Shown: in pieces, positions 27,119 to 35,958 of the stretch
Position numbering within the stretch: the first letter of the stretch is position 1
Layout: every line of letters starts with the position of its first letter
Notes under the pieces: model-generated
The model's database searches: none
Told to the model about the DNA's origin: nothing
The model's input: only the letters and a program-made list of their open reading frames with translations
Translations under genes and position numbers: made by a program
Source of the DNA: Stentor roeselii
Taxonomy: Eukaryota > Ciliophora > Heterotrichea > Heterotrichida > Stentoridae
Length of the DNA stretch: 44,402 nt
Direction of reading: 5' to 3'
NCBI GenBank assembly: GCA_006503475.1
Contig: RSEH01000332.1
Coordinates: 1 to 44,402, forward strand

Positions 27119-28339
27119 ATGGAAGAAAAGAAGTTTCCATGGCTTCTCCGTCTATTAAGTACAAACTCTAGTTGTGTGCACATGCTAGAAACCTATGCAA
27201 TACATAAAGAAAAAATAATCTCAAATTTTATCAACGACTCAAACTACTCTCTAACACAAAAAACTTCAAAATCGCTTCCATTTTCATCCTTATCCCCACT
27301 AATAGACTACCTTAACACCCAGTCAACAGGTGCAAGTACATCCTGCATAAAGCACGTTTTTTTCATCTACAAGTCAAAACGCACAGAAATTCCTCACTCA
27401 TTACTCAGATCATATTCCATAAAAAAGAAATCAGTTCCTCAAATCTCCTACATCCAACTAACCCGAAGTCCTCTAAAATCCCTAATAAAATGGGAAGTGG
27501 AATACACAAGAACAGGTTACAAATCTTCAATTTTTCCTGAAAGCTCTTCTCAAAATTTCTTAGAACAAGCAAAAGAAATCTCAAAAGAAATAATTTCTCT
27601 AGTCGAACTTCACGAAACCAAAAAAATCCAAAAACTTTGTTTAGAGTTTTTCGTTGACTCCTGCTTGAAACTCGTTTTAAGCTACATGCCTTTATGTGTC
27701 CTGTCCACCAAAGAATATCTTCACAAGTCAAGCTCGAATTTAAACCCAAATCTTTATATTAAAACCAATGAACTCAATGATATTGTCAATGAACTCAGTA
27801 GTCCTTCAAGAGTTCTCAAAAGGCAGCCTTCAATTATTCGAATCGTCGATCGCAAAAACTCTTTTTTTGAAAAAGTCGAAATCGACTCGCCAGTCATCAA
27901 GAATCAGCCGAATTCAAGTGAAAGTCAATCAAGTCTTGATAATGAACCTGAAACTGCTTCGAAAGATCAGAGTCCTGAGCAGAAGACGAAATATGATAAA
28001 AATTTTTTAGAGATTTTATGCAAAATGAGAATTATTCATAAATCTGGAAGCAAAAAACACTTTTTTACTGATAAAGAGATTCAGGAGGAAAGAGATACCA
28101 TTGCGGATCTCTTGCAAATGGCAAATAGAAAAGAGGCTGAAAAAATGAAGCATAAGAAATCGATTGAGTTTAGAAAATTCGACTCAGGAAAGTTTCAAAA
28201 GGCGAAAGTTAGTGCTTTGAATTTGATTAGTGGAAAATTTATTAATAAACGGTCAGGGTCTTTGGAAGAGTTGGCCCTGCCTGTTCTTTCTTCAAGGTCG
28301 ATTAAGAATAAGAGTATTTTAAGCAAAGGATGGAATTAG
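27119..28339 (+). CDS. Hypothetical protein, 406 aa
   Basis: Starts at ATG (MEEKKFPWLLRLLS) and ends in TAG. The N-terminal ~215 residues are mixed polar and hydrophobic and look folded (segments such as HVFFIYKSKRTEIP, LIKWEVEYTRTGY, EFFVDSCLKLVLSYMPLCVLS). Residues ~215-290 are Ser/Asn/Gln-rich linker, and the last 110 are basic and helical (EERDTIADLLQMANRKEAEK). It has no signal peptide, clear membrane helix, zinc pattern or catalytic motif that I recognise. Within-gene strand skew switches from C-rich to G-rich at around 27750, as in many genes here. Confidence 0.75.
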   Translation: MEEKKFPWLLRLLSTNSSCVHMLETYAIHKEKIISNFINDSNYSLTQKTSKSLPFSSLSPLIDYLNTQSTGASTSCIKHVFFIYKSKRTEIPHSLLRSYSIKKKSVPQISYIQLTRSPLKSLIKWEVEYTRTGYKSSIFPESSSQNFLEQAKEISKEIISLVELHETKKIQKLCLEFFVDSCLKLVLSYMPLCVLSTKEYLHKSSSNLNPNLYIKTNELNDIVNELSSPSRVLKRQPSIIRIVDRKNSFFEKVEIDSPVIKNQPNSSESQSSLDNEPETASKDQSPEQKTKYDKNFLEILCKMRIIHKSGSKKHFFTDKEIQEERDTIADLLQMANRKEAEKMKHKKSIEFRKFDSGKFQKAKVSALNLISGKFINKRSGSLEELALPVLSSRSIKNKSILSKGWN

Positions 28340-28542
28340 ATGTTAAATAAAGTATTTAATTTTAACAAGTTTAATTAAAGATTTGTGAGAATAAAGTGGA
28401 AGAAATTGGGTTTTTAGAAATGATTTGAAAGATTTTGTGATGAAAGCACTTTTTTTGAGAATTTAAAGATATTGATAGGGTTTTGGTTGGGGATTATTTG
28501 ATTTTATTTCAAGATTTCATAAAGAGTTTAATAATCTACATT

Positions 28543-29829
28543 ATGGCCCACGCTATTCTTCTTCCTTTAGAGTACATAAACTTTGAAGATATTGGGAACT
28601 GTCTTAAAACTTATAAGCTTCTAAATCTTGATAGTCAGATTATTTCAACTCCAAGTAATCAACACTTGTCAAGTAAACTAAGTGAACATCTAAAAGTCAA
28701 GTGCACATTTCACGAAGATTTTGATTCAATCGAGACTCTGAACACCCTGATCAAAAACAACAAAAACATAATACTATACGAGCCCTCAAGCACTCTAAAG
28801 TCTTTACTATCCTTTCTAATTAACTACAAAGATGAGCTACCCTTAGAAGGAGTAGGCTACACATTAAACCAGGACGAAACCAGTCAAAACTGGGTTGAAT
28901 TCCAGTTAATCCTCGAGAACTTCCCCACTTATTTTTCGGACTCAGAGGAAGAAGACGATCCTTTAGACCTTCAAAGCAACTTAAAAGTGGTCCATCAAGA
29001 ATGGCTTGATTACAGTCGAAAAGCTTCTGAGTCTTTAGTAAGAAACCTCGAAAAACTGAAAACAAACCTGATTCTAACCTCATTCATCTCAAGCAGCACA
29101 GAAAAAAAAATAGAAAAGGTCCAATCACTGATAGAAAATCACAAAAATCAAGAGAACCCTAGTCTTCCTGAAGTCATTTCAACAGCTGAAAGAGCTGAAA
29201 AATTAAAGGAAAAAATTCAAGAAATCAATGAAAAAGTTAAATCTGTTGAAAGTCTTTCATCTCCGGAACAGGCTGACTTATCAGAACTTGACACAAGTCA
29301 GCCTCTTTACGAAATAGGAACTTTGACCTGGACACATGAAAAGTCCCAAGATCATCGTTTTCATTGTTTCACGATAACGAATACTTGTAAGTTCAACCTG
29401 AAAAATGTTTCTCTTTATAATAACGTTCAAAGTCCTAGACTTGTTGATTTTACAATCGAACCTTTTCAAACAAAGCAAATTGAATACGATTTCATGAATG
29501 ACGAATTGAAAAATGATGGAGCTGTTGTTTTTGATTTGTTTTATTGTAGCTTTAAACTTGCTGAAAGTATCAGAGTTTATCCAGTGAAGATCAGTCTTCA
29601 ACCTATTGATATTGAAAAGTCCAAGTTTAAAGTTAATTATGAAAACCTGGTCACTGCGATTAAAGGCGCATCAGTTATGGCTAATGAGGTAATTAAAACG
29701 AAAATTGATTTGAAAATTTATGATAAGAATGTAGTTGTTGTTTCCTTAGGGCAGTTCAAAGGACAAGCGCACATCTGCTTAAGCAAGGACAATAAAGTGA
29801 TATCAAATACAGAAACCATAATAATTTAG
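28543..29829 (+). CDS. Hypothetical protein with coiled coil and beta-rich C-terminal half
   Basis: A 428-residue protein from MAHAILLPLEYINF to TAG; the frame is open 20 codons upstream but only from a TTG. The N-terminal 115 residues look like a small alpha/beta fold (IILYEPSSTLKSLLSFLINY). An acidic stretch (DSEEEDDP, ~130) leads into a coiled coil at ~150-240. The C-terminal ~180 residues are beta-rich (GTLTWTHEK, FTITNTCKFNLKNVSLYNN, ESIRVYPVKISLQ), compatible with an immunoglobulin-like sandwich. No family recognised. It is a confident gene by length and codon use, with unknown function. Confidence 0.8.
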   Translation: MAHAILLPLEYINFEDIGNCLKTYKLLNLDSQIISTPSNQHLSSKLSEHLKVKCTFHEDFDSIETLNTLIKNNKNIILYEPSSTLKSLLSFLINYKDELPLEGVGYTLNQDETSQNWVEFQLILENFPTYFSDSEEEDDPLDLQSNLKVVHQEWLDYSRKASESLVRNLEKLKTNLILTSFISSSTEKKIEKVQSLIENHKNQENPSLPEVISTAERAEKLKEKIQEINEKVKSVESLSSPEQADLSELDTSQPLYEIGTLTWTHEKSQDHRFHCFTITNTCKFNLKNVSLYNNVQSPRLVDFTIEPFQTKQIEYDFMNDELKNDGAVVFDLFYCSFKLAESIRVYPVKISLQPIDIEKSKFKVNYENLVTAIKGASVMANEVIKTKIDLKIYDKNVVVVSLGQFKGQAHICLSKDNKVISNTETIII

Positions 29830-30046
29830 GATCGATTAAAGCCTTCATATCATTTTCATATTAATTAAATCTTAAACTTCTTGCCCTATCCGGTAAGTTC
29901 TTCTTCAAATAATCCTCGATACAATAATCCCATTGAAACATATTATTTAAATATAATACAATAAATCCAAAGGAATCTAATATGAAATTCACAACAATTA
30001 TTGGTAAAATATGCTCCAGGCCCAAACCTCTCTAGAATCATATTTA

Positions 30047-30682
30047 CTAACTATCAAGACCTTCAAAACTCACTCCTTTATGAGCCTTCAAAGAATGTTC
30101 CTCAAGCTCGAACTCTCTTCCACGTTTCTTGACAACTTTAAATAAATTCAAATCATCGCTCTCTTCAGGGTTTTCAATAAAAATATCAAGAATAATCGAG
30201 TCCTCAAGTGCTAAAATACTATGAATGTTGCGATATTCACGAGTGCAAAACAAGACAGCAGACATATTTGCAGTCCCTTTTTTAGACAACAAGAATCTGT
30301 TCCTTTCAATTTTCTCTAACGTCATGTACTTGATTTTTCCGTAAAGCACTCCAGTGCAGACCACCTGATTGTTATGGTCATGCAGCGGGAAACTGGAACC
30401 TTTTGGCATAAAAAAACATTTGATTCCTAGTCTTGGAGAACTGTGAATGTCGAACTCAGTGATTTGCTGGCTTTGGAAGAAAAAACTTAAAAAATCTGAA
30501 ACGATTCCGAGGTTGTCCAATAGTTTTCTCTTGAAGATCGATTTATACATACTGCATAATGCACCGTTTGATCCATTTTTGATTTCTTGTTTGAATTCTG
30601 AGATCAAGTTATCATCATTTACAACTGTACTCGAGATTTTTATAAGTTTTAACAATGCGTCATTCTGTGAATTGATGTTCAT
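30047..30682 (-). CDS. Thiol dioxygenase, ADO/PCO family (2-aminoethanethiol / N-terminal cysteine dioxygenase)
   Basis: A 211-residue cupin enzyme from ATG to TAG. The metal-binding cupin motif is visible in CFFMPKGSSFPLHDHNNQ (H-D-H within the family's G-x-x-x-P-L-H-D-H) and the third histidine in YRNIHSILALED. After that the sequence ILDIFIENPEE corresponds to the ADO/PCO segment after the NxHxI block. Family members use Fe(II) and O2 to oxidise cysteamine or the N-terminal cysteine of proteins, so they can act as oxygen sensors through the N-degron pathway. Whether this one acts on small thiols or on proteins cannot be told. It is divergent from PRA1. Confidence 0.85.
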   Translation of the reverse strand: MNINSQNDALLKLIKISSTVVNDDNLISEFKQEIKNGSNGALCSMYKSIFKRKLLDNLGIVSDFLSFFFQSQQITEFDIHSSPRLGIKCFFMPKGSSFPLHDHNNQVVCTGVLYGKIKYMTLEKIERNRFLLSKKGTANMSAVLFCTREYRNIHSILALEDSIILDIFIENPEESDDLNLFKVVKKRGREFELEEHSLKAHKGVSFEGLDS

Positions 30683-31241
30683 AAATTATGTACGAATGAA
30701 AGAATGGAGTTTATTCAAGTTAATTTTTGACGATTTGTATTGGATTTTAAGATTTTCGGAAAAGGAGAGTTTAGAGGGCTGATTGAATGTTCTGACTTAA
30801 AACGGATGACTCATAATCATGATAGAAGAATTAACCAATTCTGAAGATGACTTCTTTTAGTGTATTAAAGAGATAACCTCTTAAAATATAGACCAGGCTA
30901 TTCGAATCCTTGATTTCTTTCAATAACCATAGATATTCCAGGTATTCCAATGCATGAAATAGTCATAAACATGACTCCACCCTCAAATTTTCCAACAATC
31001 CAATTCAAACTTCTCCTAAACTCCCCTCCTCCTCCGTCCCCCTCCCTCCCCATCAATCCTCCAAAAAAAAAGGTTCAAATTAACCAAAGGCTGAGAATGC
31101 AGTCATTTTTCGTCATCAAATCCAATAAATGGCAGATTTCCAATACATTTAAGAATTTATATAAAACTATTCAAATATAGAGTCCAACTATTCTAAGCCA
31201 AAGTCATTACTTTTCTCTCCAGGTAAAATAAAGAATTATAA
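30683..31241. other. Intergenic, divergent spacer between dioxygenase and PRA1
   Basis: 559 bp, AT-rich. A 76-codon ATG ORF at 30950-31180 has a proline/serine run and a polylysine patch, made by a C-rich low-complexity tract, with no recognisable product; I do not call it a gene. No RNA gene seen. Confidence 0.5.
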
Positions 31242-31745
31242 ATGGAGTCAATCAAAACCAAAGCCAAAGCTCTTGTCTCGAACTTGAACCTGAAGCTTCA
31301 AACGATGCAATCAAGCATCGCGACTTCCCGGCCGTGGTTCGGCGACTTTTTAAACCCGAGTAAGTTTTCAAAGCCTTACAAAAGAGAAGCCTGCAAGCGT
31401 ATTAAAGAGAATTCATTGTATTTTCTAAGGAACTACCTGATTACTTTCGCTGTTTTGTTCGCGATTATGACGTAAGAGATATTTAGACTTTCAAAGCCGT
31501 TCTTTTTGATGATTTTTGTGATGCTTTGTGTCATGTGGTGGTACTTTTATACTTCTAATGGGATTAAAATTGTTGGAAAAACACTTCCTTCTAATTGGTC
31601 TTTTGCTGGGATGACTTTGTTCACTGCTGCCATTTGTCTTTACTTTGCATGGGAAACTCTGTTGACGGCTTATGCGATTATGAAGTTCTTTATTCTTTTT
31701 CACTCGCTTTACCATGAACTACCTCCCAATACTATTAGCGTTTAA
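31242..31745 (+). CDS. PRA1 family protein (prenylated Rab acceptor), one 15-nt intron
   Basis: Exons 31242-31471 and 31487-31745; the joined product is 162 residues ending in TAA. The first part carries the PRA1 signature SRPWFGDFLNPSKFSKP followed by RIKENSLYFLRNYL. After the splice (IMT|LSKPFFLMIFVM) come the hydrophobic hairpins typical of PRA1/Yip3, which sit in ER and Golgi membranes and bind prenylated Rab GTPases. Without splicing, the first exon ends at an in-frame TAA six bases after the splice junction, and the second hydrophobic half would be lost. Reading frame and family alignment both support the junction. Confidence 0.92.
31472..31486 (+). other. 15-nt intron in PRA1 gene
   Basis: GTAAGAGATATTTAG, phase 2 (AC|A gives Thr). 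Starts GTAA, ends TAG, A at position 10. Its removal fuses two halves of a recognisable PRA1 protein. Confidence 0.95.
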
Positions 31746-32094
31746 TTAGAATTATCGTAGTTGAGTTAGCGTTGGCTTTGGGGGTATTTGATTAGGTTTT
31801 TTGTATTCAGTAAAGTTTGGAGTTTGGAAAAATCAATAATCTTTTCGGGTAATTTTTATTAGATTTTAATTGTTGATTCTTCCATATAATTCTCCTTTAA
31901 ACATTTAAGAGACTTATCCTATTAATCTAAAATTTCCAACAATCAATTCACTCTCCCATAAAATCTCCCAACCCACAAACCTTAAAAAAATTCCCTCCAA
32001 AAAAAACCTTCAACAAAAAACCATTCTATTCTTTTCACAACCAGTCCAAAACTTCTCCGATCCAGTTAAATTCATCATTCCAAATAATCCAAAA
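31746..32094. other. Intergenic spacer between PRA1 and the 32095 gene
   Basis: 349 bp. The left third is T/G-rich and the right half is strikingly C/A-rich on the + strand with almost no G, an example of the skew switches seen across the window. No gene or RNA seen. Confidence 0.6.
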
Positions 32095-33114
32095 ATGCTT
32101 CGTAGTTCAGTTTGTTCCTCAGAAGCAGGACTAAGTCCTCACACGCATGAGCTGAAAGAGTTAGTCGACGACCTCGAGCTGAGTCTTGACGTGAACAAAA
32201 GTCTTTTCACCGACATAATTTCCTCAAAAAAGGCGAAAAGCCAGCAAAGTTCAGAAGAAACTCAGACACAACTGCTGATTTCAAGCAAGTCTTTAGAAAT
32301 CGTTCAGTCTGAAAACCACAGAATCCAGGAAGCGCTGACAAGGATGAACTGTGAAATCGCTCATGCGAATACATTGATAAGCATTTCAGAAGAAAGAGCT
32401 TTGCAAAGCCGAAAAAGAAGGAAAGACTTGCATAATAAACATTCCGCTGAATTGATTGGATTAAAGGCTCAGTTGCATAAAAAGGAGGAAGAAATAAGGA
32501 AAATTGAAAAATATGCATCGACTCTTGAAGATCTTTTGTCGAAAAGTCTTAAAAAGGAAACTCTTAATCCTGCGGATATTATTAGTGAAGGGAAAAAAGT
32601 CATCTCGAAAGTTTCGAAACAACTTATTGAGGCTGAGGTTTTGAAAAATGTTGAAGAGAAAAAATGTAGGGATTTGGAACTTGAATTGAAAAAGATTCAA
32701 AATTCGGTTAAAGTTGCTAATCCAGCTGTTACTTTAACCACTGATCAGATCCTAAAGAAAAACTTTCTACTCGACTTAAATTTTGAAAACTTCTGGTTCG
32801 TAGGTTCAGCAATGTTAGACGATAACTCAGAATCAATCCGTTCCTCAGACAGTTCAGTCCAAGACCTTCAATTCCCAAACAAATTCGAGTTTTCAAGCAA
32901 GCCAAAGATAAAAGTTCCAAAACTAAACTTCCCAGGTAGTCCTCAAAAGCAATCAAAAAACGAGTCACCTGAGGTGAAATTAAACCGTCTTGAACTAGCC
33001 TACCAAATAAAATGTGAAGAAATCCAGTCCCTTCAAAGAGTTCTGACAGACCTTCAAGCAATTGAAATGACTTTATCCAAAAGTATCGACCCAGGTAGTT
33101 TTTCAAATTCTTAA
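32095..33114 (+). CDS. Coiled-coil protein, unknown
   Basis: A 339-residue protein from ATG to TAA. Residues ~15-215 form an almost continuous coiled coil (for example HTHELKELVDDLELSLDVNK, ELIGLKAQLHKKEEEIRKIE), broken by a short linker. Residues ~230-285 are Ser/Pro/Lys-rich, followed by a short C-terminal helix with Leu/Gln heptads (LNRLELAYQIKCEEIQSLQR). The sequence resembles ciliary or centrosomal coiled-coil proteins only in general character. Its stop codon lies inside the first unit of the 44-bp tandem repeat that fills the gap to the CHID1-like gene. Confidence 0.82.
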   Translation: MLRSSVCSSEAGLSPHTHELKELVDDLELSLDVNKSLFTDIISSKKAKSQQSSEETQTQLLISSKSLEIVQSENHRIQEALTRMNCEIAHANTLISISEERALQSRKRRKDLHNKHSAELIGLKAQLHKKEEEIRKIEKYASTLEDLLSKSLKKETLNPADIISEGKKVISKVSKQLIEAEVLKNVEEKKCRDLELELKKIQNSVKVANPAVTLTTDQILKKNFLLDLNFENFWFVGSAMLDDNSESIRSSDSSVQDLQFPNKFEFSSKPKIKVPKLNFPGSPQKQSKNESPEVKLNRLELAYQIKCEEIQSLQRVLTDLQAIEMTLSKSIDPGSFSNS

Positions 33115-33244
33115 AGTAAATGTTTTAGTCTTTTAATAATACCTCTTTTTTCCTTTAAAGTAAATGTTTTAGTCTTTTAATAATGCCTCTTTTTTCTTTT
33201 AAAGTAAATTTTTTAGTCTTTTAATAATGCCTCTTTTTTACTTT
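33110..33244. repeat. Three 44-bp tandem copies of a gene spacer, including stop and start codons
   Basis: Units begin at 33113, 33157 and 33201, each opening with AAAGTAAAT and containing TTTTAATAAT followed by CCTCTTTTTT. The stop codon of the upstream gene is at the left edge of unit 1. The start ATG of the CHID1-like gene is in unit 3; the matching codon is ATG in unit 2 (33183) and ATA in unit 1. Confidence 0.93.
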
Positions 33245-34270
33245 CTGTTTACTTGGACAGCACTTGCAAGTCTTCAAGCAGAGATCCTGGCAAGTCACTC
33301 AGAATGCAAAGAAGACCACAAGCACTTCAAAGGTGAGACTCTTGCCTACCTAACCCCTTGGAACACCCAAGGCGAGAAATTTGCCTTGAAGTACCCTTCC
33401 AAGTTCACCTTCGTGTCTCCAGTCTGGCACGAACTCAACCTTCACTATTCCGCAGGAACCACTGACTTCGCCCTTTCAGGCGAAAAAGACGAAAATTTCA
33501 TAAAAAACTCTAAAGGCAAGTTCAAACTAACTCCAAGAATCATCATTTCCAGAACTCATCCCAGAGCCTTTTTAAGTCTTCTTCATGACGATGAACTCAT
33601 CGATCGACTTGGTGAGTCTCTTGTCAGATTCTGCAGAACTAACTCTTATGACGGCCTTGTTTTTGAATTCTGGCTTCAAGGACTTGGAATAATTCAGGGC
33701 TTCGAAGAAATGCCTGAATATCGGAAACTTCTCCAGAGAATGATGGGAAAAATTGCGAAAAGGTTTAAAAATCGAGGACTTTTATCGATTTTAACACTAC
33801 CGCCTATGAGAAATCAAGAAATTAATGCGAAAGAATTTGCGTTTTTTGCTCAAGAGTTTGATAGGGTGAATTTAATGACTTATGACTTTTCACCTGCTCA
33901 ACCTGGACCTAACTCGCCTTTGCCTTGGATCGCTGAGACTTTAAGTGAATTGATTGAGGATAATGATGTGAAAAGTGAGAAGATCTTGTTGGGAGTGCCT
34001 TTTTATGGATATGATTATCAGGGTGGAAGAGGACGTCCTGTCACTGGCAAGGAGTTTATTCAGATTTTAGGAAATCGGGTTGTTGATCACTGGGAGGAAG
34101 ATGAGAAAGAACATTCTTTTCATTATGAACAGATGGGGAAGAAATGTGTGGTCTTTTATCCGACTTTGGAGATGATTCAGGAAAGACTTGAATTTGCAAA
34201 TAAGAGAGGGTATGGAGTCGGAATTTGGGAACTTGGGCAGGGGCTTGAGTACTTTTTTACGTTATTTTAA
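33227..34270 (+). CDS. CHID1: CHID1-like GH18 (chitinase-domain-containing) secreted protein
   Basis: A 347-residue protein of the GH18 family, CHID1/SI-CLP branch. An N-terminal signal peptide (~1-18, hydrophobic, ending near LASLQAEI) is followed by the barrel. Family blocks are ETLAYLTPWN, FTFVSPVWHEL, SYDGLVFEFWLQ, VNLMTYDFSPAQPGPNSPL, ILLGVPFYGYDYQGG, VVFYPTLEM and GVGIWELGQGLEYF, nearly matching the animal protein to its last residues. The glycosidase motif DxxDxDxE is replaced (YDGLVFEFW), as in human CHID1, so chitin hydrolysis is unlikely and carbohydrate binding in the secretory or lysosomal system is more probable. The start is fixed by the third repeat unit; an upstream duplicate ATG gives only a 13-codon ORF. 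Confidence 0.92.
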   Translation: MPLFYFLFTWTALASLQAEILASHSECKEDHKHFKGETLAYLTPWNTQGEKFALKYPSKFTFVSPVWHELNLHYSAGTTDFALSGEKDENFIKNSKGKFKLTPRIIISRTHPRAFLSLLHDDELIDRLGESLVRFCRTNSYDGLVFEFWLQGLGIIQGFEEMPEYRKLLQRMMGKIAKRFKNRGLLSILTLPPMRNQEINAKEFAFFAQEFDRVNLMTYDFSPAQPGPNSPLPWIAETLSELIEDNDVKSEKILLGVPFYGYDYQGGRGRPVTGKEFIQILGNRVVDHWEEDEKEHSFHYEQMGKKCVVFYPTLEMIQERLEFANKRGYGVGIWELGQGLEYFFTLF

Positions 34271-34441
34271 GAGTTTAGAGGATTTAGGATTTTAAGAGAT
34301 TGAGATTTGTATCTGGTTTTAGGAAATTTTAGATGATATTGAGGAATTTATTAATTTCAGCGATATGAGATTATCTTGAGGAGATCATATTATTTAAGTA
34401 ATACTGAGAAGATCTTGAGAATTCATATTAATGGACTATCA

Positions 34442-35143
34442 TTATCTACATTGTTCACAACTCCTCCCACAGCCAACAAAGCAATAATAACAAGCACTAT
34501 GAGCACACCCCACAAATTTACAAGGGCTGACCATTTCTTCATCTCCACAAACGACACAAGCATCTCCAGTTTCAGCTAAAATATTAGCTTCCGAGTTAAA
34601 AAACTGTAAAATTCTATCAAGTTGTATTTGCGGCAGGACAGCCTTAGCAGTATCCGACAGAACATTAAAAAAAATCGCTCTTTTCGTGTAAAAATAATCA
34701 ATATTCAAAGGTTTCTGAGGATTTCTCAACTTCATGCTAATCCTTCCTATTCTTTCAGGCAAAGACCTGTAATCCCCTCTAACCAAAAACAACACCCAAT
34801 TAAAAAATCCCAGAATTCCCCAAAAAGTCGCAAAATTTCCAAGTCGATCCTGAAAGTTTTCAAAGAAAACCTGAAAAATTTCAGCAAAATAATTCAAAAC
34901 AATCATTTTTTTCCCTTTTACATCAAACACAACATTATAAATCAAATTTCCTTCAGTATCTCCTTTTTTCCAAAGTCCAGAATAAAGATACAAAGTCCTG
35001 ACAAGACCCGAAGCAAGAAACCGTTTAACCTTATCATAAGGAAACCCTTTCAACAGTACCTCTAAAATTTTCTCCTGATAAAAAGAGTCAAGTAAAAGAG
35101 CATCCAATTGTTGAACCCTAAAAAATTCCATTATAGTCCTCAT
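34442..35143 (-). CDS. PEX2: PEX2, peroxisomal RING E3 ubiquitin ligase
   Basis: A 233-residue peroxisomal membrane protein from ATG to TAA. Family blocks are RVQQLDALLLD near the N-terminus and GFFNWVLFLVRGDYRSLPERIGRI in the middle, the conserved Pex2 hydrophobic segment with R-G-x-Y/F-x-S/T-L-x-E-R, then a FYTKRAIFF block. The C-terminal RING has all eight ligands: C196, C199, C213, H215, C218, C221, C229 and C232; the protein ends one residue later. With PEX10 and PEX12 it forms the ligase complex that ubiquitinates the recycling receptor PEX5. It is shorter than human PEX2 (305 aa). Its start codon is 22 bp from that of the divergent 35166 gene. Confidence 0.9.
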   Translation of the reverse strand: MRTIMEFFRVQQLDALLLDSFYQEKILEVLLKGFPYDKVKRFLASGLVRTLYLYSGLWKKGDTEGNLIYNVVFDVKGKKMIVLNYFAEIFQVFFENFQDRLGNFATFWGILGFFNWVLFLVRGDYRSLPERIGRISMKLRNPQKPLNIDYFYTKRAIFFNVLSDTAKAVLPQIQLDRILQFFNSEANILAETGDACVVCGDEEMVSPCKFVGCAHSACYYCFVGCGRSCEQCR

Positions 35144-35165
35144 TAATCATCACCTTCTTATAAAC

Positions 35166-35933
35166 ATGGTCTCCCTAACTTACCACGACGAGCATGTTGC
35201 CTGGCAACAGCGAGTCCAAAAAGAAATAACTCAAGCCCACCGATTTCAAAAGTAACATCTACCCAGTTCTCACACCGACTCATTCAAACTCAGTGCAAGT
35301 CCTGTCAAACGATCCAATAACCGTTCAAATGCCAAGGGAAGGGCGAGAAGCACAGTTTATTCCAACTTGCCAGCAGCGAACATCAACCTTGGAGCTATGA
35401 ATGTTTATGCGGAAGTCAGAGGCAAGTACTCAAGAAACGCCAACAAGACCATCAACTCTTTGCCTCAAGTCTCAGGAGTTGTATCGAGACCTTCAACTTC
35501 TGGAAGTCTTGTCAGTTATTCCAGGAAGTATCAACCTGAAGAAGTGAAAAAACCTGAAGTTGTTCTTGAACAGAGACCTTCTAGACCTTTGAAGGAAGAG
35601 GTTAAAGTTTCAGTTAGAGCTAAAAAAGAACTTGAAAAAGATGAAAATGAAAAGGAAGAAGATTTACTTGTTGTTGATCATGATAATCTTGAAGGGTCTG
35701 AACAGGGTTCGAAAACTGATGAAGAAGAAAATGATAAAGTTGATGATTTGGAAAATGTTGTTAATGATGAGGACAGGGTGACTGAAGTGAGTTTCAAAAC
35801 AACCAGCAGTCAAAGAAGATACATCGAAGAACTAGAAAAGCTATTAAAAGAAGAACGACTTAAACGTATCAAAGCAGAAGAAAAGCTAGAACGCATAAGC
35901 ACTAGTCATAGTAAAAAAAGGACTAAATCCTAA
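35166..35933 (+). CDS. Acidic protein with C-terminal coiled coil, unknown (one 15-nt intron)
   Basis: Exons 35166-35251 and 35267-35933; the joined product is 250 residues ending in TAA. Exon 1 encodes a distinctive N-terminus (MVSLTYHDEHVAWQQRVQKE), and the splice gives FQ-N-SHTDSFKL. Unspliced, exon 2 has no ATG until residue 96 or so of the product, and a TAA lies at the junction. The middle is Ser/Arg-rich, then strongly acidic (KTDEEENDKVDDLENVVNDE), ending in a 35-residue coiled coil (YIEELEKLLKEERLKRIKAE) and a basic tail. No family recognised. It shares a 22-bp divergent spacer with PEX2 and has stops 25 bp apart with the p24 gene. Confidence 0.82.
35252..35266 (+). other. 15-nt intron in the 35166 gene
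   Basis: GTAACATCTACCCAG, phase 2 (AA|T gives Asn). The only intron here ending CAG instead of TAG; still GTAA at the start and A at position 10. Removes an in-frame TAA and supplies the missing start exon. Confidence 0.88.
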
Positions 35934-35958
35934 CCATCTTGTTAACTATTCTACCTAC

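Noticed and set aside
30893-30912. ATTCGAATCC resembling a tRNA T-loop (B box)
   Set aside because: No GG before TTC and no acceptor, D or anticodon stems could be found around it.
30950-31180. 76-codon ORF starting MHEIVINM
   Set aside because: Mostly a Pro/Ser run and a Lys patch produced by a C-rich tract; no domain, and it ends in AT-rich spacer.
33116-33128. GTAAATGTTTTAG, intron-like, repeated in the 44-bp units
   Set aside because: Only 13 nt, and it lies after the stop of the upstream gene and before the start of the next; nothing is gained by splicing.
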